Part shown: one piece after another, positions 1-6,565 of the stretch
How the letters are laid out: each line of letters starts with the position of its first letter
Position numbering within the stretch: position 1 is the first letter of the stretch
Assembly: GCF_001955655.1 (NCBI RefSeq)
Contig: NZ_MSPW01000004.1
Location: 186,001 to 250,000, forward strand
Reading direction: 5' to 3'
DNA length: 64,000 nucleotides
Source: Viridibacillus arenosi
GTDB taxonomy: Bacteria > Bacillota > Bacilli > Bacillales_A > Planococcaceae
The notes under the pieces: generated by a model
Told to the model about the DNA's origin: nothing
Database searches by the model: none
Seen by the model: only the letters and a program-made list of their open reading frames with translations
Translations under genes and position numbers: made by a program

Positions 1-1
1 T

Positions 2-526
2 TTAGAAAACTTAGGTGTACCAGTAGAAGAAATAATACAAAGAGTTGAAGATGTATTAAAACTAGTGAACATTGAACATTTAAGAGAAAAAAATCCATTT
101 GAATTATCTGGAGGACAAAGGCAACGTGTTGCGTTAGCCGCCATTATTGTAATGGATCCAGACATTTTGGTAATCGATGAACCGACATCTCAGTTAGATC
201 CCATTGGTACTGAAGACATTTTTAATGTTATTCGTATCATGAAAGAACGAGGTAAAACGGTATTACTTGTAGAGCACAAAATGGATTTAATTGCAGAGTA
301 TGCCGATAATATATTAGTACTCCATGAAGGATCACTTGTTATGCAGGGACCTGTAAGAGAGGTTTTTTCAGATTCCAAGTATTCAACATATAATATTCAA
401 TACCCATACGTTACTGAAGTGGCTTTAAATCTTAAAGAGATGGGTGTTCCATTAAAATTTATCCCTATTCAAAATGAAGAACTACCGAAATCTTTAGAGA
501 TAGAGTGGGAGGAAAATAATGACTAA
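2..526 (+). CDS. ECF-type ABC transporter ATP-binding protein, 5' end outside window
   Basis: The frame is open from the window edge, so the start codon and Walker A are missing; about 174 residues are visible. They contain a canonical ABC signature LSGGQRQRV (near visible residue 35), Walker B ILVIDEPTS, a D-loop QLDP and the switch histidine in LLVEHKM. This is the conserved core of EcfA/CbiO-type ATPases that power uptake of vitamins or other small solutes at the cytoplasmic face of the membrane. The stop codon overlaps the next ATPase gene by 8 bp, so the two are translationally coupled and probably form a heterodimer. The substrate cannot be read from this part; the ribokinase further down suggests a pentose or nucleoside. 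Confidence 0.9.
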   Translation, partial: LENLGVPVEEIIQRVEDVLKLVNIEHLREKNPFELSGGQRQRVALAAIIVMDPDILVIDEPTSQLDPIGTEDIFNVIRIMKERGKTVLLVEHKMDLIAEYADNILVLHEGSLVMQGPVREVFSDSKYSTYNIQYPYVTEVALNLKEMGVPLKFIPIQNEELPKSLEIEWEENND

Positions 527-1331
527 TATAAAAATAAGTAATGTAAGTTATTCATATCCAGATGGAACTCTAGCTTTAGAAGATTTTTATTTGTCTATAT
601 TAAGTGGAGAGCGTATTGCTATTATTGGACAAAACGGTGCAGGGAAAACAACAGCTGTAAAATTAATGAATGGATTATTAAAGCCAACTAAAGGAAATGT
701 TTTAGTCGACGATATGGATACAAATGAATACAAAACAGCGCAAATTTCTAGAAAAGTAGGTTATGTTTTTCAAAATCCTGATGATCAAATTTTTCATAAT
801 AACATAGAATCAGAAGTACGTTTTGGACCTAAAAATATGGGCTTTCCTGAAGAGAAAGTAGACAAACTAACGGATTGGGCAATGGATTTATGCGGTGTGA
901 AAAAATTTAATGATGAGAATCCATATAATTTACCTTATTCTGTCCGCAAGTTTGTAACAATTGCATCTGTTTTAGCAATGGATTCGGATGTTATTATTTT
1001 AGATGAACCCACTGCAGGCCAAGATAAGGTTGGTTTAGAACGTTTGGTACACATTTTAGAAGTACTTGAAGAAAAGGGAAAAACGGTTATTACAATTACA
1101 CATGATATGGAGTTTGTAAGTGAATATTTTGATAGAATTGTTGTTATGGCGAATCGTAAAATAGTTGTAGACGATAATGTAAATCAAATTTTTTATAACC
1201 CTGATGTTCTAGAAATGAGTATGTTAAAGCCTCCTGCCGTAACAAAAATGGCTAAATTATTATCCTTATCGGATGGTATAACTACGCAGGCCCAGCTTCT
1301 AGCTGCCATTTCCGAAAAAGTTAAGCCATAA
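519..1331 (+). CDS. ECF-type ABC transporter ATP-binding protein with degenerate signature motif
   Basis: A 270-residue ATPase with Walker A GQNGAGKTT (residues ~37-45), Q-loop VFQNPDDQIF, Walker B DVIILDEPTAGQD and switch His in TITHDM. The position that should read LSGGQ reads LPYSVRK, so the ABC signature is degenerate, whereas the partner encoded just upstream has a perfect one. That asymmetry is known for heterodimeric ABC ATPases, where only one composite ATP site is fully catalytic. The rest is intact, so I do not read it as a pseudogene. The start ATG has the ribosome binding site GGGAGGAAA inside the end of the previous gene. It probably works with the previous ATPase and a membrane component located before the window. 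Confidence 0.9.
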   Translation: MTNIKISNVSYSYPDGTLALEDFYLSILSGERIAIIGQNGAGKTTAVKLMNGLLKPTKGNVLVDDMDTNEYKTAQISRKVGYVFQNPDDQIFHNNIESEVRFGPKNMGFPEEKVDKLTDWAMDLCGVKKFNDENPYNLPYSVRKFVTIASVLAMDSDVIILDEPTAGQDKVGLERLVHILEVLEEKGKTVITITHDMEFVSEYFDRIVVMANRKIVVDDNVNQIFYNPDVLEMSMLKPPAVTKMAKLLSLSDGITTQAQLLAAISEKVKP

Positions 1332-1344
1332 AGGAGCAAGTTAA

Positions 1345-2241
1345 ATGAAGACTAAAAAAATAATAGTAGCAGGTAGTATTAATATTGACCTTGTATATGA
1401 AGTACCTCATATAGTAAAAGAAGGTGAAACAATTCACAGTACGAAACATGATCTGTATTTTGGGGGGAAAGGAGCTAACCAGGCAGTTACTGCAGGGCAG
1501 CTAGGTGCAGACGTCCAATTTATCGGGAGTGTTGGAGCCGATGACCATGGCATTCGTGCGAAAGAGAATATGGAGAGAAAAGGTGTTAAAACTGAAGCGA
1601 TTTCTTCTCAAGGCGCAACAGGCCAAGCAATCATTCAGCTTTCTGATGTTGGTGAAAATTCGATTGTTCTATTCCCAGGAGCCAATTTCCTTGTAACACC
1701 TGAGCAGATCCAAGAATCAGAAGCTGCTTTTAAAACAAGTGATATATTGCTATTACAGTTGGAGATACCTATTGAAGCAGTAGAAAAGGCTGCAGAGCTT
1801 GCATATGCAAATGGGGCGAAAATCATCTTAAATCCAGCACCTGCACGAAATATTCCAGATTCACTGTTACAGAAAGTATCAATATTAACACCTAATGAAA
1901 CAGAACTTGAATTGTTAACAGGAATTTCAGCAGATTCGGAAGAAAACTTGCAAAAGGCATGTTCTATAATGATAGGAAAAGGAGTACAAGCAGTAGTCGT
2001 AACGCTTGGAAGTAAAGGTGCGTTTTATATGACTTCCGAAGAAAGTGGATTCATAGCAGCTGAAATGGCAAAAGCAGTGGATACAACAGGAGCAGGGGAT
2101 TCTTTTAACGGAGCTTTAGCGGTTGCATTATGTCATGGAGATTTGCTTACAGATGCTATTGCATACGCTTCAAAAGTAGCGGCATTTGTAGTTACTGAAA
2201 TGGGTGCTCAACCAGATATCCCAAGTACTTTATGTAGATAA
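1345..2241 (+). CDS. rbsK: Ribokinase (PfkB family sugar kinase)
   Basis: A 298-residue PfkB-family kinase that phosphorylates ribose at C5 with ATP in the cytoplasm. Family hallmarks are visible: N-terminal GSINIDLVYEVP, the first PfkB signature GGKGANQAVTAGQLGA near residues 40-55, and the second signature DTTGAGDSFNGALA near residue 250 with the catalytic Asp of the GAGD anion hole. Length is normal for RbsK (about 290-310). It lies 13 bp after the second ATPase with a good site AAGGAGCAAG, so it is the last gene of the transporter operon and probably traps the imported sugar or a nucleoside-derived ribose. Other PfkB sugars are possible; the RbsK assignment rests on the overall motif set. 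Confidence 0.85.
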   Translation: MKTKKIIVAGSINIDLVYEVPHIVKEGETIHSTKHDLYFGGKGANQAVTAGQLGADVQFIGSVGADDHGIRAKENMERKGVKTEAISSQGATGQAIIQLSDVGENSIVLFPGANFLVTPEQIQESEAAFKTSDILLLQLEIPIEAVEKAAELAYANGAKIILNPAPARNIPDSLLQKVSILTPNETELELLTGISADSEENLQKACSIMIGKGVQAVVVTLGSKGAFYMTSEESGFIAAEMAKAVDTTGAGDSFNGALAVALCHGDLLTDAIAYASKVAAFVVTEMGAQPDIPSTLCR

Positions 2242-2255
2242 TTAATTTTAAAGAT

Positions 2256-2302
2256 AAAAGCCTTACCTAAAGTATAGATAAATACTTTAAGTAAGGCTTT
2301 TT
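2256..2302. terminator. Bidirectional intrinsic terminator
   Basis: AAAAGCCTTAC at 2256-2266 pairs with GTAAGGCTTTT at 2291-2301, with further inner pairing of AAAGTAT and ATACTTT. T-runs on one side and A-runs on the other allow it to end the ribokinase operon and the small gene on the opposite strand. Confidence 0.85.
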
Positions 2303-2326
2303 AATACTTTAATAAAATATTCGATC

Positions 2327-2575
2327 TTACGTTTCTATATCCTCTTTCGAGCGTGCGTATCTCCGTTTAGTAGAAGAGGTTGATTTTGTTCCATGATGAT
2401 TGTCTTCATCCTTCACTTTATCATTCAATTCTTCAACAGGAATGGCGTCAACTGTTTGCATATCTTCATGCAAATCGAACAAGCTAATGGAATCTGTATC
2501 GACAACATCAGGATTATCTAGATAGGGCAAATCAGTGAAAATCTTTTTATCAGCTGGAATTTCAGGTCTCTCCAT
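2327..2575 (-). CDS. Small acidic hypothetical protein
   Basis: An 82-residue protein rich in Asp and Glu with a basic C-terminal patch (KRRYARSKED). It has no transmembrane segment, signal peptide or motif I recognise. The start ATG follows a good ribosome binding site, AAGGGAGTGTGACTAA, and the gene sits between a terminator and mntH on the same strand, 48 bp downstream of mntH, so it may be co-transcribed with it. The composition suggests a disordered or small soluble protein. No function is proposed. Confidence 0.6.
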   Translation of the reverse strand: MERPEIPADKKIFTDLPYLDNPDVVDTDSISLFDLHEDMQTVDAIPVEELNDKVKDEDNHHGTKSTSSTKRRYARSKEDIET

Positions 2576-2623
2576 TTAGTCACACTCCCTTGTATATAGA
2601 AGTGTGCTCGAACTTGTTTATGA

Positions 2624-3913
2624 TTATGCACCGAATGCCATTTGATAAAGTAAATATAAATTTAAGGAAATTACGATTGCAGCAACTATCCAGCCAACAA
2701 TTGTAGTAATTTTATAATTTACAAGCTCGCCCATGATTCTTCTATTACTTGTAAAGATGATAAGGGGAACGAGTGCAAATGCGATACCAAATGATAATAT
2801 GACTTGGCTTAATACCAATGCATAAGTTGCATTAACACCAAATGCAATAATAGCAAGAGGAGGCAACATCGTAATTGCTCGTCGTAAATAAATTGGGATT
2901 TTTCTTCGTATAAACCCTTGCATTACGATATCTCCAGCCATCGTACCAACTGAAGAACTTGCTAGACCAGCAATCAATAATCCGAGTCCAAAAGAAATAC
3001 CAGCCATCGGTCCTATATATTGTGTTAAACCTTCAAATGCCACATCTAAATCTTCAACAGCAATACCTTTGTTAAAGAACACGGCAGCTGCAACAATTAA
3101 CATACTCATATTAATTGCTCCTGCAATTATCATAGCAATGACAATATCAATTAATTCAAAATGGAAAATTTTTCGTTTTTCTTCATTGGTACGGCCAATA
3201 ACACGACTTTGTGTTAATGAAGAATGTAAATAAATTGCATGAGGCATTACAGTTGCTCCTAAAATACCTGTTGCAAGTAAGATGGAATCTACACCCTCAA
3301 ATCGTGGTGTGAAAATACCTGAAATGACACCACCCACATCTGGCTTCGCCATAAATGTTTGAAAGGCAAATGCTGCAACGACTATTAAAACCATTCCAGA
3401 TATGCCTGCTTCAAATGCACGATATCCACGACGTTGTAATTCTAATATAGCAAATGAACCGGCTGCTGTAATAAGTGCTGCAGGTAACATAGGAATACCG
3501 AATATTAAATATAACCCTAGAGCAGCGCCTATAAATTCGGCTAAATCGGTTGCCATAATGACTAGTTCAGCTTGTATCCATAAAAATATTGATGTTTTTT
3601 TAGAAAAGTTTTCACGAGCAACTTCCGGTAAGTTTTTTCCTGTAGCAATCCCTAATTTTGCAGAAAGAGATTGGATGAGGACGGCCATTAAGTTTGAAAC
3701 TGCGATTACCCATAATAGTAAATAGCCATATTCAGAGCCGGCAGTGATATTTGTTGCAAAATTTCCTGGATCTATATAAGCGACAGCAGCGATAAAGGCT
3801 GGACCAAGGAAAGGTAAAATGCGTCTGAAGCCTTTCACATCGCCTCTTAATACATCCTCTGCTCTAGGTGCTTCGAAGCGTTTGTAGACATTTTTCTCTC
3901 TAGTCTTCGTCAT
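2624..3913 (-). CDS. mntH: Divalent metal cation transporter MntH (NRAMP)
   Basis: A proton-coupled Mn2+/Fe2+ importer of the NRAMP family, 429 residues with about 11 hydrophobic segments. The metal-binding motif of TM1 is visible as AYIDPGNFATN (the conserved DPGN), and TM6 carries the family's MPHAIYLHSSL (conserved MPH). I place the start at the ATG at 3913, preceded by GGGAGTG, rather than at an in-frame TTG 18 bp upstream. A 22-bp palindrome immediately upstream looks like an MntR operator, which fits manganese repression. Neighbouring genes are also metal-related (FhuF-like reductase and a Fur-controlled promoter). Confidence 0.93.
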   Translation of the reverse strand: MTKTREKNVYKRFEAPRAEDVLRGDVKGFRRILPFLGPAFIAAVAYIDPGNFATNITAGSEYGYLLLWVIAVSNLMAVLIQSLSAKLGIATGKNLPEVARENFSKKTSIFLWIQAELVIMATDLAEFIGAALGLYLIFGIPMLPAALITAAGSFAILELQRRGYRAFEAGISGMVLIVVAAFAFQTFMAKPDVGGVISGIFTPRFEGVDSILLATGILGATVMPHAIYLHSSLTQSRVIGRTNEEKRKIFHFELIDIVIAMIIAGAINMSMLIVAAAVFFNKGIAVEDLDVAFEGLTQYIGPMAGISFGLGLLIAGLASSSVGTMAGDIVMQGFIRRKIPIYLRRAITMLPPLAIIAFGVNATYALVLSQVILSFGIAFALVPLIIFTSNRRIMGELVNYKITTIVGWIVAAIVISLNLYLLYQMAFGA

Positions 3914-3949
3914 AGTTTCCCACACTCCCAAAAATGTTGTATGAACAAT

Positions 3950-3971
3950 AAAGTTTCCCGGAGGAAACTTT
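3950..3971 (-). promoter_or_regulatory. Putative MntR operator upstream of mntH
   Basis: Perfect inverted repeat AAAGTTTCC-CGGA-GGAAACTTT, 37 bp upstream of the mntH ATG. Its sequence and position fit DtxR/MntR-family operators known in Bacillales, which repress mntH when manganese is plentiful. Assignment to MntR is by family knowledge and gene context. Confidence 0.65.
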
Positions 3972-4077
3972 AAGTGTTTAAATTATAATCCTCAATTTGG
4001 AAATTGTAAAGAAAAATTTACGATTATCCGAATAAAAAAATCATTAAATTTTCAGTCTTCTTATAGATGGGGAAAAC

Positions 4078-4788
4078 TTACTTTAAAGGGCAGAAGCCAC
4101 ATTGTAACCATCCTGGTACGTCTTTTGAGAAACAACATGTTTTACGAACAGGGATATTGACTAATTTAGATGGATGTTGACCACCAGTATACTTTGCAAA
4201 TTGAGAGCGCTTTAAGAACTTAGACCATACTTTATCATCCTCTAAAATGTCTAAATCAATACGTGCCTGATCTTCAGTTGCAGGATTAGACAGTAGGGTA
4301 TGGAAATGCCATAACATATAGCCGAAAATGTTTTCCCACAGCATTAATGGAGAAACAGATGTAATTTTTCGTAATTGCTGAATAATTTCCTGACACTGTG
4401 TGAGCAAAATATGTGCAATTACTTCTTCGCGTTCTGAATCATCAACAATGCGCCAATCGTTTTCTTTAATAAAAATGCAAAGCGCTGTTCTCCCAAATTC
4501 TTCACGTGCTCCAAAATGGATTGAAGAAACATCGCTATCCCAAACTTCGTCATATGTACTAAGCATGTAAAACTGCATAGCGATGAACATGCCATAGCGT
4601 TTTGTGAAATATGAAATCGCAGTAGTTTCTGATGTTACACCACTTATGGCATACATAAGATTCATAAAATCAGGAAGAAATGAATCGTCTTGCAATTGAT
4701 CTAGCCGGAAGAGAACTGTTGATGGCTCGTCCGTATATACGCTGTATGCATTTAGTTGTTGTCTTTGATCCTTTGATAAAGTACCCAT
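4078..4788 (-). CDS. FhuF-like siderophore-iron reductase
   Basis: A 236-residue soluble protein. Its last 20 residues contain CC-x10-C-x2-C (CCFSKDVPGWLQ, then CGFC), the four-cysteine [2Fe-2S] motif that defines the FhuF/siderophore-ferric reductase family; these proteins release iron from ferric siderophores in the cytoplasm. The rest of the chain is weakly conserved in that family, and I see no other motif. The start ATG follows AAGGGGTGA. A perfect Fur palindrome lies about 140 bp upstream, with a possible minus-strand promoter overlapping it (TTGTAA, 16 bp, TATGAT), so iron repression is likely. No siderophore uptake genes are adjacent. Confidence 0.75.
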   Translation of the reverse strand: MGTLSKDQRQQLNAYSVYTDEPSTVLFRLDQLQDDSFLPDFMNLMYAISGVTSETTAISYFTKRYGMFIAMQFYMLSTYDEVWDSDVSSIHFGAREEFGRTALCIFIKENDWRIVDDSEREEVIAHILLTQCQEIIQQLRKITSVSPLMLWENIFGYMLWHFHTLLSNPATEDQARIDLDILEDDKVWSKFLKRSQFAKYTGGQHPSKLVNIPVRKTCCFSKDVPGWLQCGFCPLK

Positions 4789-4918
4789 TTAATCACCCCT
4801 TACAAACTACTATACAATAAAATTTTAAAGACCTATTGGATAAATATTTAGACTTTCGTAGAAAAAGAAAGTAAAAAAATCTAGAGAATAAAATATAAGT
4901 GAATTTTCTATAAAATGC

Positions 4919-4958
4919 TTGACTATTTATATGATAATGATTATCATTATCATATAAA
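4919..4958 (+). promoter_or_regulatory. Fur box overlapping a sigma-A promoter
   Basis: Positions 4926-4958 form a perfect inverted repeat with 16-bp arms around one central T; the core TGATAATGAT-T-ATCATTATCA matches the Fur consensus almost base for base. Within it lies a plus-strand promoter: TTGACT at 4919-4924, a 17-bp spacer and TATCAT at 4942-4947. Fur binding would cover the -10 region and the expected transcription start near 4954. The site may also control the FhuF-like gene on the other strand. Confidence 0.85.
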
Positions 4959-5121
4959 GAAAAACCTCCTTTACAACATAGCAAGTAGAGAAGGACTTTA
5001 ATTAGCTACTTTTCTCCAAAATTTAGCTAAACAATACAATGTGTTCTTAAACCCCCCTCAAAAGTTTAAGAATATATCGATAAAACTGGAACGGTAAGCC
5101 TTTAATGGCTTACCGTTTTTT
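4954..5121 (+). ncRNA. Candidate Fur-regulated small RNA
   Basis: The Fur-boxed promoter reads plus-strand into about 168 nt with no convincing ORF, ending at a strong terminator. The transcript would carry two C-rich, anti-Shine-Dalgarno-like stretches: ACCTCCTTTA near 4964-4973, and CCCCCTC displayed in the loop of a 9-bp hairpin (TTCTTAAAC 5044-5052 with GTTTAAGAA 5064-5072). Iron-sparing sRNAs of Firmicutes (FsrA of B. subtilis, IsrR of S. aureus) share this design: Fur control, C-rich unpaired segments that bind ribosome binding sites, and a terminator. Sequence homology to either is not claimed. Expression is not proven. Confidence 0.6.
5090..5121 (+). terminator. Intrinsic terminator of the candidate sRNA
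   Basis: AACGGTAAGCC (5090-5100) pairs perfectly with GGCTTACCGTT (5107-5117) around a 6-nt loop and is followed by a T-run. No protein gene precedes it on the plus strand for over 2.8 kb, which is what makes it stand out. Confidence 0.9.
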
Positions 5122-5807
5122 GTTTTTCTTAACACTTTCGTATAGAAAAGTAGAAAGTAATTAAGAGTGAGAAATGATTTCTAAAATGAAATTAAAACCT
5201 CCTTTAACAAGCTAATAATCATTCCGAAAGATTTTTCTGAAAAGTAAAAAACAGTAATTATTATAGGTGTTTTGAGATGTTATTAATATGAAAAATACAC
5301 TATAAAATTATATTGAAATACTTTTATTCAAAATAAATATATTGATTATTGTAATGATTATGAATTTTGATAAACGAAAGTTTCGGTGTATGAATTATTT
5401 TTACTGTATATCTTCATTTTTCCATATTAATTCCTAATTAATGAAAATAAATAAAATATACCAATTTAAAAAAGTCTATAAACCTATAATAAAGCCCTTA
5501 TAATGTAAAATTTATGATTAATAAGTTCTGTTGTTCTTCTGAAGTGAGATGATTAGAATTGAATATGTGACATTTTTCGAAACTTTTTTATTAAGACATT
5601 TTTGTGAACTTATCGATTTCTCTCCAAACAGATGGTTTCTTAATAATCTGTTTGAAGAATAATCGACAACTGTTTTTACATAACGTATTTTATTAATTAA
5701 GTTAGGAAAATATTATTTTCAAAAAGTAGTCTTGGGGTAACGGTTGCTTTTTTATGAGTACTTAATGACAAATTTAGTACGAATAAAGTATTAAGGGAGG
5801 TTCCTAT
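5122..5807. other. AT-rich intergenic region before the gluconate dehydrogenase operon
   Basis: About 690 bp without a convincing gene on either strand. It holds a second copy of the 13-mer AAAACCTCCTTTA (5194-5206, first copy 4961-4973) and a 9-bp inverted repeat CAAACAGAT / ATCTGTTTG at 5625-5633 and 5646-5654 that lacks a T-run and could be an operator or an mRNA hairpin. The promoter of the following operon must lie here, but I cannot single out hexamers with confidence. Confidence 0.5.
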
Positions 5808-6548
5808 ATGAGTAAGAAAGATTTATCAAGACGTGATTTCTTAAAAACAACAGGTATTGCAACTGGAACATTAGTAGGTGGCGGCTTAATTGGTGGATTA
5901 ATCGGATTTGGTTCGAACAAGAATAATTCATCAAACAGCGATAAAAACGCATCTAAAGATCAGGCTGCAAATACGAACAGTAAAGGTAAAATGTTCTTTA
6001 CTACTGATAAAGAATTCGAAATTTTATCAAATGCAACAGAACGTATTTTCCCTAAAGATGACTTAGGTGCAGGTGCGATTGATCTTGGTGTTCCATATTT
6101 TATCGATCATCAATTAGCAGGTAACTATGGCAGTAACTCTAGAGAGTATATGCAAGGACCTTTCTATGCTGGTGAAGCTACTCAAGGTTACCAATCACGT
6201 TTAACAAGAGCAGAGATATTCAAACAAGGTGTTGGTAAACTTGAAGCGGAAGCTCAAAAACGCTTTAAAAATGGATTCTCATCACTTGATGATAAGCAAA
6301 TGGATGAAATTCTAACTGCTTTCCAAAAAGGTGAAGTAGCAATGTCTGGAGTAACTTCTGCATTTTTCTTTACATTACTGCGTTCAGCAACAATTGAAGG
6401 AGCATATGCTGATCCAATGTACGGCGGTAACTTGAACATGGAAGGATGGAAAATGAAAGGCTTCCCAGGTCACCAAATGTCATATATCAATGTAATTGAA
6501 GAAGATAAATTCCAAAAAATTGCACCTAAACCATTAGGTCAACATTAA
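5808..6548 (+). CDS. Gluconate 2-dehydrogenase subunit 3 family protein, Tat substrate
   Basis: A 246-residue protein with a twin-arginine signal at the N-terminus: SRRDFLKTTG at residues 7-16, followed by a Gly-rich hydrophobic stretch (GTLVGGGLIGGLIGFG). The mature part (MFFTTDKEFEILSNATERIFPKDD, seen as separate conserved blocks) is typical of the small gamma subunit of membrane-bound gluconate or other sugar/alcohol dehydrogenases. This subunit is thought to carry the flavoprotein, which has no signal of its own, through the Tat pore. It is the first gene of an operon with the GMC flavoprotein, tatA and tatC; spacing to the next gene is 17 bp. The ribosome binding site AAGGGAGG is strong. 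Confidence 0.85.
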   Translation: MSKKDLSRRDFLKTTGIATGTLVGGGLIGGLIGFGSNKNNSSNSDKNASKDQAANTNSKGKMFFTTDKEFEILSNATERIFPKDDLGAGAIDLGVPYFIDHQLAGNYGSNSREYMQGPFYAGEATQGYQSRLTRAEIFKQGVGKLEAEAQKRFKNGFSSLDDKQMDEILTAFQKGEVAMSGVTSAFFFTLLRSATIEGAYADPMYGGNLNMEGWKMKGFPGHQMSYINVIEEDKFQKIAPKPLGQH

Positions 6549-6565
6549 TACAGGAGGTTAGAAAA

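Noticed and set aside
519-1331. Second ECF ATPase as a pseudogene because of its degenerate signature
   Set aside because: The frame is intact, other catalytic motifs are kept and an asymmetric pair is a known arrangement.
4793-4984. 63-residue minus-strand ORF before the FhuF-like gene
   Set aside because: It runs straight through the Fur palindrome and the promoter there, and its composition (Phe, Tyr and Lys runs) reflects AT-rich non-coding DNA.
5194-5260. A second Fur-type small RNA
   Set aside because: The anti-Shine-Dalgarno 13-mer is repeated, but no promoter, Fur box or terminator accompanies it.
5343-5363. Second Fur box (TGATTATTGTAATGATTATGA)
   Set aside because: Too many mismatches to the palindromic consensus in a very AT-rich region.
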